Source: JAIVGV01 sp031425275
Lineage (GTDB): Bacteria > Acidobacteriota > Blastocatellia > Pyrinomonadales > Pyrinomonadaceae
NCBI GenBank assembly: GCA_031425275.1
Contig: JANPJA010000078.1
Location: 1 to 64,000 of the forward strand
DNA length: 64,000 nt
Direction of reading: 5' to 3'
The notes below the pieces were generated by a model that did not search any database, was not told where the DNA came from, and worked only from the letters and a program-made list of their open reading frames with translations. Each line of letters begins with the position of its first letter. Within the stretch, counting starts at the first letter, position 1. Below, one piece after another: positions 25,427 to 33,162 of this stretch. Both the position numbers and the translations under genes were made by a program.

Positions 25427-26710
25427 ATGAATTCTACCGACACCGCCAAGCTCCTCCACGCCTTCTCGGCCCTCGCCGATCTCGGCGAGCAGGTCGCCGA
25501 CACGCGCGACTTCGGGCAGATGGTGCGCTCGACGCTCCACGTCGTCCTCGGCTCGCTCGGGGTGCGGCGCGGGGCCGTCGCGGAGCATGATGCGGCCACA
25601 TCGACTCTGCAATTCGTCGCGTCGTGGGGGCTGGGCGACCAGCCGCCCGCGCCGATCCCACTGGGCAAAGAGGATGTGGAGGCGTTAGTGGCCGGCGGTG
25701 GGCGGGGCGGCGGCGGCACCGACGCTCCCCCCGCGCGCGCCCTCGCGTCGGCCGAACACTTCGGGGCGCGGGTCACGCGCGCACTGGCCGCGCTCGGCGC
25801 GGAGATCGTCACGCCGCTCGTCGTCCACGGTGAGTTCGTCGGCCTCATCCTGCTCGGCGGTAAAGCGACCGACGAGCCGTTCTCGCCGGAGGAGCGCGAG
25901 GTCGTGCGCACCATGGCCCGCCACATCGGCGTCGGCATCTACAATCACCGGCTGCTGCGCGAACTCGACAAGAGCGCGACCGAGAACCGCAAGCTTTACG
26001 ACGATCTGCGCGACATCTACCGCAGCACCGTGCGCGCCTTCGCCGCCGCCATCGACTCGAAGGACAAGTACACGCAAGGCCACTCCGAGCGCGTGGGCCG
26101 CTACAGCGAGATCATCGCGCGCGAGATGGGCTGGGACGAAGGCCGGGTCGAGGCGGTCGCGGTCGGCGGCTACCTGCACGACGTGGGCAAACTCGTCGTC
26201 GAACGCGACATCATCAACGCCCCGTACAAGATCGACGCCAAGCAGTCGTCCGAACTGAACCGGCATCCGGCGGCGGGCTACGACATTCTCATCCCCATCC
26301 AACACCCCGACGCCGACATCCCGCTGATGGCGAAGTACCACCACGAGCGCCTCGACGGCCGCGGCTACCCCGACGGCCTGACGCGCGACGAAATCCCGCT
26401 CTCGGCCCGCTTGGTCAACGTCGCCGATTCGTTCGACGCGATGACGACCGAGCGCACTTACAAACGGCGTAAGGGGCTGCCCGAAGTGGTCGATGATTTC
26501 CGCCGCAACACCGGCAAGCAGTTCGAGCCGGCGCCGGTGCGGGCACTCTTCCGCGCGATTTTGCGCGAGCTGGACGGCGAGGCCGGCGAGCGTCATTTCA
26601 TCCGTTTGCTCGGTAAAGAATACTTCGACCGCGCGGACAGCAGGGAACTTATCGCCGGCCTGCTGCACGACCTTGAGACTGACGACTTGGCGACGGCTGG
26701 CGCGGCGTGA
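25427..26710 (+). CDS. GAF and HD-GYP domain cyclic-di-GMP phosphodiesterase
   Basis: Breaks down cyclic-di-GMP. A GAF-like sensor region covers about residues 10-175. The HD-GYP domain follows, with metal ligands in YLHDVGKLV and the signature HHERLDGRGYPDGL, both intact, so the enzyme should be active. 427 residues, no membrane segment. It starts three bases after the STAS gene and is the last gene of the operon. It is therefore cotranscribed with a diguanylate cyclase, giving synthesis and breakdown of the same messenger in one transcript. Confidence 0.92.
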   Translation: MNSTDTAKLLHAFSALADLGEQVADTRDFGQMVRSTLHVVLGSLGVRRGAVAEHDAATSTLQFVASWGLGDQPPAPIPLGKEDVEALVAGGGRGGGGTDAPPARALASAEHFGARVTRALAALGAEIVTPLVVHGEFVGLILLGGKATDEPFSPEEREVVRTMARHIGVGIYNHRLLRELDKSATENRKLYDDLRDIYRSTVRAFAAAIDSKDKYTQGHSERVGRYSEIIAREMGWDEGRVEAVAVGGYLHDVGKLVVERDIINAPYKIDAKQSSELNRHPAAGYDILIPIQHPDADIPLMAKYHHERLDGRGYPDGLTRDEIPLSARLVNVADSFDAMTTERTYKRRKGLPEVVDDFRRNTGKQFEPAPVRALFRAILRELDGEAGERHFIRLLGKEYFDRADSRELIAGLLHDLETDDLATAGAA

Positions 26711-26717
26711 AAAAAAA

Positions 26718-26872
26718 GCTGTTAGCGATTAGCTGTTAGCTGTTAGCCAAACCGTTGGCGGCGGCTTGAGAAGAGAAGAAGGGCGGGAGGCAATTGCTGG
26801 TGAACTGCCTCCCGCCCTCTGTTTTAGCTAACAGCTAACAGCTAACAGCTAACAGCTAAACGCTAGCCGCTG
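26718..26872. repeat. Family C heptamer arrays flanking a terminator
   Basis: Left array at 26718-26748 (GCTGTTAGC type) and right array at 26824-26872 (GCTAACA type) are complementary, with the terminator hairpin 26780-26818 nested inside. On the minus strand the right array reads TAGCGTT then TAGCTGT four times. The TAG of the first unit is the stop codon of the ferredoxin gene. Confidence 0.85.
26780..26818. terminator. Intrinsic terminator of the cyclase operon
   Basis: A 13-bp perfect stem (26780-26792 with 26806-26818) encloses a 13-base loop and is followed by CTGTTTT on the plus strand. It lies between convergent transcripts and is itself enclosed by complementary family C arrays. 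Confidence 0.8.
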
Positions 26873-27174
26873 TGTTCGGCCGGCTTCGGCCCAGTGCAGC
26901 CCGCCGCGTAGAGGGCTTCTTTCTTGAGACTGAGGACTGGGTAGTTCTCGGCCTCGGCGTTTAGCTCAGTCCAGAGCTGAAACTCTTCCGGCACGGTCGT
27001 GTCCGCGAAGATCGCTTCGACCGGACACTCCGGGACGCAGGCGTCGCAGTCGATGCAGGTGACGGGGTTGATGTAGAGCCGGTCGGGCAGCTCGTGGAAG
27101 GCTTCGACCGGGCACACCGCCGCGCAGTCGGTGTACTTACAATCGACGCATAGCTCGGTCACGACGTAGGTCAT
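26863..27174 (-). CDS. fdxA: Seven-iron ferredoxin (3Fe-4S/4Fe-4S, FdxA type)
   Basis: A 103-residue electron carrier. The cluster ligands are in CVDCKYTDCAAVCPVEAF and CIDCDACVPECPVEAI, the classic FdxA pattern with an acidic C-terminal extension. GGAG lies eight bases before the ATG. It is the last gene of the minus-strand FHA-kinase cluster, 50 bases after the FHA protein. Its stop codon is part of a heptamer repeat. The link to the signalling genes may only be positional. Confidence 0.95.
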   Translation of the reverse strand: MTYVVTELCVDCKYTDCAAVCPVEAFHELPDRLYINPVTCIDCDACVPECPVEAIFADTTVPEEFQLWTELNAEAENYPVLSLKKEALYAAGCTGPKPAEHSG

Positions 27175-27223
27175 CTTCTCGGCTCCGTGGTTCGAGATTG
27201 GGGGGTGGCTAACTTTTTTCGCC

Positions 27224-28078
27224 TCACCTCGGCTGGATGCGCAGGGTGAAACTGCAAATCTCGATCTTCTCGTCGGGGCGGACTTCGACCGGCTCTTCGC
27301 GCGGCAGCTCGCGCCCCTCGACGAGCGTGGCGTTGCGGCCCTTCGAGGTCAGCCAGTACTTGCCGGTGTTATCCACTTCAAGCGTCGCGTGGACGCGACT
27401 CACCTCCGGGTCGCTCTTGATCGGGAGATCAACTTCCACCGTCTTCGACCCGCGCCCGATGGTGATCTGCTGCTTGCCGACAGGCACGACCGTCTGGCGC
27501 ACGCCCGCGTGCCAAATTTCGACCGAGTAGAGTTCCTGCGGCCGGGCGCGCACGCGCGTGACATCCGACTCGCCTTCATCGTCAAGGTCGCCGGGCTCCG
27601 GCGAAATCGGATCGGGCGACATCGCCGCGTCGGCTTCCGGCCGCGCCGTCACCATCGTGTGACCCGGCTCGCTCGCGTCCCAGACGGGTTGGACGCGGAA
27701 CTCTCCCTTATTGAGTGTGCCGTCAACCCGCAATTCGACGGCGAATTGTTTCGTCGCGAGCTGCGTCGCGCCGCTGATTTCGCGGGCGCGCTCGGACAGG
27801 ACGTGGAAGAGTCCCTGTTCGAGGCCGCGCCGCTTCGCGCCCTGCCACTCCTTGTCGTCGTCGTTCGACAGATAGACGACGTACTCGGGCGGGATGTATG
27901 TCGGCCCGCCGGGCGGAGTGAACAACTCGCGCTGCATGACGGTCTCGATTTCGCGGGCCACCTTGACGAGAAACTCTTCCCACACGCGGCGGGGCCGCGC
28001 CTGCTCGTCCACGGCGGCAAGCGGGTCGTCCTCGATCTCGCCGTCGATCCACTTGCGGATGGATTCCAGAATCCCCAC
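27224..28078 (-). CDS. DUF3662/FHA-domain protein (FhaA-like)
   Basis: A phosphothreonine-binding adaptor. Residues about 5-130 resemble the DUF3662 domain of FhaA (PTYIPPEYVVYLSN, TLNKGEFRVQPVWD). Residues about 185-284 are an FHA domain (ITIGRGS, DPEVSRVHATLEVD, SKGRNATLVEG). I choose the GTG at 28078: GAGGTG lies nine bases upstream and the protein begins MGIL, as FhaA proteins do. The open frame reaches a GTG at 28090. It follows the Ser/Thr kinase gene closely and is the likely reader of its phosphorylation. Confidence 0.88.
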   Translation of the reverse strand: MGILESIRKWIDGEIEDDPLAAVDEQARPRRVWEEFLVKVAREIETVMQRELFTPPGGPTYIPPEYVVYLSNDDDKEWQGAKRRGLEQGLFHVLSERAREISGATQLATKQFAVELRVDGTLNKGEFRVQPVWDASEPGHTMVTARPEADAAMSPDPISPEPGDLDDEGESDVTRVRARPQELYSVEIWHAGVRQTVVPVGKQQITIGRGSKTVEVDLPIKSDPEVSRVHATLEVDNTGKYWLTSKGRNATLVEGRELPREEPVEVRPDEKIEICSFTLRIQPR

Positions 28079-28111
28079 TGACTTTGTCACCTCGTTTCGT
28101 CTGCCGAAAGA

Positions 28112-29728
28112 TTATCGCAATCTCGTCCCGTCAAGCCAGCCGCGCGAGGGGCCGTCCTCGTCGCGGCGCGGGGAGCCGCGCTCGATGATGTCCACCTCGA
28201 CCCAGTTGCCCTCGAACGCCCTGATGCGAACGCGCGACCCGCCTTCCACCTCTCCGATCCGCTCATGCGTGCGGCCCGGCCCCCCGCGCAAATTCACATT
28301 CGTCGAGGTGATCATCTCGCGACCGATTTGGAAGCCCGTCGCGGCGGGCTGTGTCCCGCCCGGCTGGCGCGGCGCGGCCGGCGGGTTCGTCTGCTGCCGC
28401 TGGCGGCTGCGCACCGAGGTGTAAACGCCGAGCAAGAGCAGCGCGAAGCCCGCGATGATGAGCAGCCCGACGAGCAGGCGCAAGGTGCCGTCGCGCACCA
28501 GCCATGAGCGCGGGGCTGGTGCGGCGGGCTTGTCCGCGCGCGCGGGTTTAACCTTTGCATCGGCCGGGGTGGTCGTTTGCTGCAAGACCGGCGCGGACTG
28601 CCGCGCCTGACTTGGCTGGGCCGGCGCGAGATGTGCCTCGGCCCGCGGGCTATTGACCGGGACGACGATCCTCGGCCGCGCGGACGAGGTCGCCACGTCC
28701 GGCCGCTTGGGCGGCGCGGCGGTCTCGAAGCTGACGGGTAAAGGCTCCGGCGGAAGCAGGGGGTCGTCTCTTCGCGGAGAGCCACCCGCGCCGGGCGGGA
28801 GCGTCTCGTCCGGGGGGAGTTGCGTGAGCAGTTGCGTCTTCGGCATCAGAGCGTCGCTCAGCTCCGACCAGAAGTCGCGCACCGTCTGCGGCCGGCGCGA
28901 GGGGTTGGTCTCGGTGGCCCGGCGCAGGACGCGCACCGCGACCGCCGCCCACGGCCGCGTCGCAAATTCCTCCGGCAACTCTGTGATCGGCTTCTGTGAA
29001 AAACGGCGCGGGGCTTCGCCGGTCAACAGCGTGTAGGTGGTCTTGGCGAGCGAGTAAACGTCGGCCGCCGGCGTCAGTTTCCGCGACGACTGTGCGTCGG
29101 ACATGTGTGGGTCGAGCGGGCCTGTTTGCAGCAGCGGGTGATGTTCGGGCGCGGCGTAAACATCCGTCCCGACGCGCGTGATGCCGCCTTCGGAGTCGAG
29201 TTTAGCCACGCCGAAGTCGGCGATCTTGACGACCTGCCGGTCGGACGTGAGCAACAGATTCTGCGGCTTGATGTCGCGGTGAATGACGCCGCGGTCGTGC
29301 GCGTGCTGGAGGCCCGCCGACGCCTGATCGAGGTAGAGCAGCGCGCGCTCGATGGAGAGCGGGCTGTGGCGGCACATGTCCGACATCGTTCCGCCCGAGA
29401 GGTATTCGAGGACGAGGTAATGAAAGGTCTGCCCGTTGAGATCGATGGCCGTGCCGTGCCCCAACCGGTTGATGACGTTCGGGTGGCGCACGCGGTCGAG
29501 GGCGACCGCCTCGTTGCGGAAGTTCTCGATGAGCGTGCGCTCGAGTTCGAGATCGATCGAGCCTTGCAGGAAGATGTTGAGGGCCTTGATGACGACCGTC
29601 TGCGGCGAGCCGCCCTGCGCCGCCGAGTCGCGGGCCAGATAGACTTCGGCGTAGCTGCCGCGCCCCAGACATTCGAGAATGTCGTAGCGGCCGTCGAGCT
29701 TGCACTGCTGGAGCTTGAGTTCGCTCAT
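28112..29728 (-). CDS. Membrane Ser/Thr protein kinase (PknB-like) with SH3-type extracellular domain
   Basis: A Hanks-type kinase of 538 residues. Kinase motifs in order: glycine loop LGRGSYAEVYLARD, catalytic lysine in VVIKALN, HRDIKPQNLLL, DFG in KIADFGVAKL and YAAPEHHP. A Pro/Ala-rich linker leads to one membrane span (about residues 415-437, LLVGLLIIAGFALLLLGV). The C-terminal outer part has an SH3-like fold (TSTNVNLRGGPG...GWLDGTRLR), in place of PASTA repeats. It follows the PP2C gene and precedes an FHA gene, so kinase, phosphatase and reader are encoded together. Confidence 0.93.
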   Translation of the reverse strand: MSELKLQQCKLDGRYDILECLGRGSYAEVYLARDSAAQGGSPQTVVIKALNIFLQGSIDLELERTLIENFRNEAVALDRVRHPNVINRLGHGTAIDLNGQTFHYLVLEYLSGGTMSDMCRHSPLSIERALLYLDQASAGLQHAHDRGVIHRDIKPQNLLLTSDRQVVKIADFGVAKLDSEGGITRVGTDVYAAPEHHPLLQTGPLDPHMSDAQSSRKLTPAADVYSLAKTTYTLLTGEAPRRFSQKPITELPEEFATRPWAAVAVRVLRRATETNPSRRPQTVRDFWSELSDALMPKTQLLTQLPPDETLPPGAGGSPRRDDPLLPPEPLPVSFETAAPPKRPDVATSSARPRIVVPVNSPRAEAHLAPAQPSQARQSAPVLQQTTTPADAKVKPARADKPAAPAPRSWLVRDGTLRLLVGLLIIAGFALLLLGVYTSVRSRQRQQTNPPAAPRQPGGTQPAATGFQIGREMITSTNVNLRGGPGRTHERIGEVEGGSRVRIRAFEGNWVEVDIIERGSPRRDEDGPSRGWLDGTRLR

Positions 29729-29811
29729 CCTTACACGCCGAACTTGATCCTGAAATTCTCCGTCGTCATTAATCGAACTACTCGCGGCGGCCGCACTCCG
29801 CGGCGCGCCGT

Positions 29812-31437
29812 CTATCTGAAAGGCGTGGCCGTCGGCGCGGGCGACTGCGGCGCGGTCGCGGCCGGAGTGTTCGCGTCCGGCTGCCCAACTTCGATGACGT
29901 TTGTCAGCGACTGCGCCGCCTCGCCGGCCGCCTCCGCCCTGCCATCTTTGACGGCCGCGGCGGCAAACCCGAGCCGCGCGTCGATCTTGACCGTGTCGCG
30001 CACGGGCACGGCCCCGCCGTCGATCTTCTGGTTCGCCAGCCGGAGGGCCTGCAACGCCACCTCGTTCTGGCCGGAAAGCAGCAGCGCCCGCCCGTACAGC
30101 GCGAGGAACACGGGGTCGCTCGCGTCGAGCGGCCGCCCCCCGTGCTCGTTAGACATCCGGGTCGCTTCGAGCGCGGGCGCGCCGTCCACTTGTTCGCGCA
30201 GGCGGATGTATTCGGCGTAGCCGTTGAGTGGGGTCGGCACGGGCGTCGGCGCGACGTTGCTGTTCGCGTTGAGTGCGCCGACTTGCGTGCCGCGCGTCTG
30301 CGCGTATTTCAGCCCGCCGTAAAACGCGCCCGCGCCGACTAGAAGTAAGAGGAGGAACATGCCCAGCCAACTTCCGGTGCGCGCGACCGCGCTCGGCCCA
30401 ACCTCCGCGACTCTCTGAGGCTCGGGCGCAGGCACAATTCCCGCCGCGTCCGCGACTTCGCCTGAGATGCGCGAGCGACGCGCCGTGCCCGGGTTGTCGC
30501 CCGGCTGCTTTTCGTCGAGCGGCGTCGGCAAGGGAGGACTCGTTATTGCCGCCCCCGCGGCAACCCCCGCGGCCGCGACTACTGGTGCGGGGCGGGCGCG
30601 GACGCCGCCGAAGAGCGTCGCCTCGTCTTCGGTCGGGAGTGGGGCGGTTGAGAGTGTGGCGGTGACTTCCTCCGTGTGCCGCGCGGGCGAGCCGACGCGG
30701 ACGATGACGGCCGTCAGGTTATCTTCGGCCCCCCGCTCGAAGCAGCGGCGCTTCATCTCGGCGCAGGCCGCGTCGAGGCTGTCCGAGTCGCGGAGGACGG
30801 CTGATAGTTCGGCGTCGGGGAGATGGCGCGTGATCCCGTCGGAGCAGAGGAGGAAAATCGTCCCGTCTTCGACCTCGATGGATTTCAGATCGACTTCGAC
30901 GGCGGCCTCGGCTCCGAGCGCGCGGCTGATGACGTTGCGCGAAGGGTGTGTGGCGGCCTGCTCCGCCGTCATGCGCCCGGCGCGCACTTCCTCTTCGACG
31001 ACCGAATGATCGTCGGTCTCGCGGTGCAGCCGGCCCGCCGGGTCGAGACGGTAGATGCGCGAGTCGCCGACGTGGCCGATGGTGGCGCGCGAGCCGTCGA
31101 GGTGGAGGACGACGACGGTGGTCGCCATCATCGCGAACTGTTTCTGCTCGCGCGACATCTGGTAGATGGAGGCGTTCGCCCGCTGGACGGCGATCTCCAT
31201 CAGGTCTTCCACGTCCTCGCCGGGTTGCTGGTGGCGGAAGGCTTCGTCCAATACTTCGACGGCGGTCTTGGAAGCAACTTCGCCGGCGTGCGCGCCGCCC
31301 ACCCCGTCGGCGACGACGAAGATTCGCCGCGCGTCGTCGAGCAGGTAAGAGTCCTCGTTGTGGGGCCGCTTCTCGCTGAGGCCGCGGTCGGTGACGGCCG
31401 CCGTCTCAATCGCGGCTCCGTTCGATTGTTCGTTCAT
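29812..31437 (-). CDS. PP2C-type Ser/Thr phosphatase with membrane anchor (PstP-like)
   Basis: Residues about 10-250 form a PP2C catalytic domain with the metal-binding aspartates in RPHNEDS, VVADGVGG, LLCSDGI and AEDNLTAVIV. A disordered linker and one membrane span (about residue 365, WLGMFLLLLLVGAGAFYG) lead to an outer domain with helical, TPR-like character (LRLANQKIDGG). It starts with an ATG that overlaps the FtsW/RodA stop by four bases. It is the natural opponent of the downstream kinase, as PstP is of PknB in mycobacteria. Confidence 0.93.
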   Translation of the reverse strand: MNEQSNGAAIETAAVTDRGLSEKRPHNEDSYLLDDARRIFVVADGVGGAHAGEVASKTAVEVLDEAFRHQQPGEDVEDLMEIAVQRANASIYQMSREQKQFAMMATTVVVLHLDGSRATIGHVGDSRIYRLDPAGRLHRETDDHSVVEEEVRAGRMTAEQAATHPSRNVISRALGAEAAVEVDLKSIEVEDGTIFLLCSDGITRHLPDAELSAVLRDSDSLDAACAEMKRRCFERGAEDNLTAVIVRVGSPARHTEEVTATLSTAPLPTEDEATLFGGVRARPAPVVAAAGVAAGAAITSPPLPTPLDEKQPGDNPGTARRSRISGEVADAAGIVPAPEPQRVAEVGPSAVARTGSWLGMFLLLLLVGAGAFYGGLKYAQTRGTQVGALNANSNVAPTPVPTPLNGYAEYIRLREQVDGAPALEATRMSNEHGGRPLDASDPVFLALYGRALLLSGQNEVALQALRLANQKIDGGAVPVRDTVKIDARLGFAAAAVKDGRAEAAGEAAQSLTNVIEVGQPDANTPAATAPQSPAPTATPFR

Positions 31438-33146
31438 TCGACGGCCTCCGGGATGAGTGGATCGGGTGCGCCCGCGCGCGGGCGCGTGTTCGGCCGCGGG
31501 GACTTTGCCGGCCGCAGATCGCGGGCGTTGCGGTGCGAGAAGGCCAGCAGCATTCCGAGCATCGCGAAACTGGTGATCAGGCTGAATCCGCCGTGCGAAA
31601 CGAAGGGCAGCGTGATGCCCGTCATCGGCAGGGCGCGCGTGATGCCGCCGATGTTAACCAACGCCTGAAAGCCGATGAAGGCGGTAAGCCCGGCGGCGCA
31701 GAGCTTCGTGAACATGTCGCGCGCGTCGATGGCCGTGCGCACGCCCGCGCTGACGAAGACGATGAGCGCGAGCATGATGATCGCGCCCCCGACCAGCCCC
31801 ATCTCCTCGCCGACGGCCGCGTAGATGTAGTCGGAGTCGGCGACGGGGATGACTTCGGCGAAGCCGAGGCCGAGGCCGCGCCCCGTCCACCCGCCCGACG
31901 CGATGCCGAAGGTGGCTTGCGCCGGTTGGAACGCGATGCGGTCGAACCACACGTCCACGTTGACGGTCTTCTGCATCCCCGGACTCTGCTCGGCCAGTTC
32001 CTTCATGCGCGGCTCGCGCTGCAAGGCGTCTTGATAGTCCTTCTTCCACCACGCCACGTCCGGCGAGGGCGGGTTGAAGCCGTCGAGCCAGAGGTGGAAC
32101 CGCTGTTTGATGCGCGCGGGCAGCACGGCCTGCACGGGTTTCGAGAGTGTGGGCAGCAGCGGAACTTTCGCCTGCGTGTCGGGCGGGAGCGAGCCGACCA
32201 CCAGCACCCCGATGACGAGCACCATCGACCCGACGAAGAGGAGCAGTTGCGGCCAGCGTCGGACGGCGACGAGGTAGAGCGTCGCGTACGCGCCCGAGAA
32301 GACGAGGAGCTGTCCGAAATCTTGCAGGACGAAGAACGGGAAGAACGGGATGAGGGCCATCACGAACAGCGGCACGATGGCCTGCGCGCGCGGCATCCCC
32401 CAGTAAGTCTTGGCGAGGTCGCGGTAGTAGGCCGTCAAGATTCCGGCGAAGCCGAGGAGGAAGGGAATCTTCGAGGGCTCCCACGGCGTCATGTTGCCCA
32501 ACGCCTTGCCCGCGCTCGAAGTGGCGACGGCCGCGAAGAGCGGGACCAGCGTAATGAGGACGATGATGAAGCTGTGCCGCTGCACCCAATTCAAAAAATT
32601 GTCGCTGTTGCACAGCCGGAAAGCAACGCCTAACGCCAAAAAGGCGATGATCGGAATCCATGTGTTGTAGGAGACGAGCGCGCTCCCGGCCGTGATGTTC
32701 GAGCGCCGCGCGACCGCTTCCGAAACCTGAAGCTGCGCGGCCTCGGGGTTGTCCGGCATCCCCATCAGCTTCTTTTTGTCCGGCCCGTAAAATTGGTTGA
32801 CGTAACGGCGGCGTAAAATCTCGGTCTTCTCGGCGCGGGCCTCCGCCTTGTTGCGCGAGTTGTACTCGGGGTCGCTGTAGAGCCGGTACTGGACGAGCGA
32901 GCCGATGGAGAAAAGCAGGACGGCGGTGGTGAACAAAACCCAGTTGCCCTGAAACTTCATGTTGCGCGAGAGCCAGACGACGACGCCGAAGAGGACGGCG
33001 AAGAGTGCGAGGTCGCGCACGGCTCCCACCACCGTCGGCTCGTAGCCGCGCAGCAGGGCGGCTTGATAGACGGCGTAGTAGCCGGCGATTTGAAAGCCGA
33101 AAATCAGCACCAGCGCGATCAAGTGTGACGAAGCTCGATTCTTCAT
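31434..33146 (-). CDS. FtsW/RodA/SpoVE family peptidoglycan polymerase
   Basis: A polytopic membrane protein of 570 residues with about ten hydrophobic spans. These SEDS proteins polymerise lipid II into glycan chains. Family features: AQATFGIASGGWTGRGLG near the active-site loop, YAAVGEEMGLVGG and PMTGITLPFVSHGGFSLI near the C-terminus. A large extracellular insertion (about residues 320-410) is present. It sits 16 bases after the penicillin-binding protein gene, the standard SEDS/PBP pairing. FtsW versus RodA cannot be decided from the sequence. Confidence 0.93.
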   Translation of the reverse strand: MKNRASSHLIALVLIFGFQIAGYYAVYQAALLRGYEPTVVGAVRDLALFAVLFGVVVWLSRNMKFQGNWVLFTTAVLLFSIGSLVQYRLYSDPEYNSRNKAEARAEKTEILRRRYVNQFYGPDKKKLMGMPDNPEAAQLQVSEAVARRSNITAGSALVSYNTWIPIIAFLALGVAFRLCNSDNFLNWVQRHSFIIVLITLVPLFAAVATSSAGKALGNMTPWEPSKIPFLLGFAGILTAYYRDLAKTYWGMPRAQAIVPLFVMALIPFFPFFVLQDFGQLLVFSGAYATLYLVAVRRWPQLLLFVGSMVLVIGVLVVGSLPPDTQAKVPLLPTLSKPVQAVLPARIKQRFHLWLDGFNPPSPDVAWWKKDYQDALQREPRMKELAEQSPGMQKTVNVDVWFDRIAFQPAQATFGIASGGWTGRGLGLGFAEVIPVADSDYIYAAVGEEMGLVGGAIIMLALIVFVSAGVRTAIDARDMFTKLCAAGLTAFIGFQALVNIGGITRALPMTGITLPFVSHGGFSLITSFAMLGMLLAFSHRNARDLRPAKSPRPNTRPRAGAPDPLIPEAVE

Positions 33147-33162
33147 AAACCTTCCGTGTCGG

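Noticed and set aside
31533..32633. 366-residue plus-strand frame opposite the FtsW/RodA gene
   Set aside because: It is antisense to a clear membrane protein gene and consists of Arg/His/Glu/Asp-rich codons typical of shadows.
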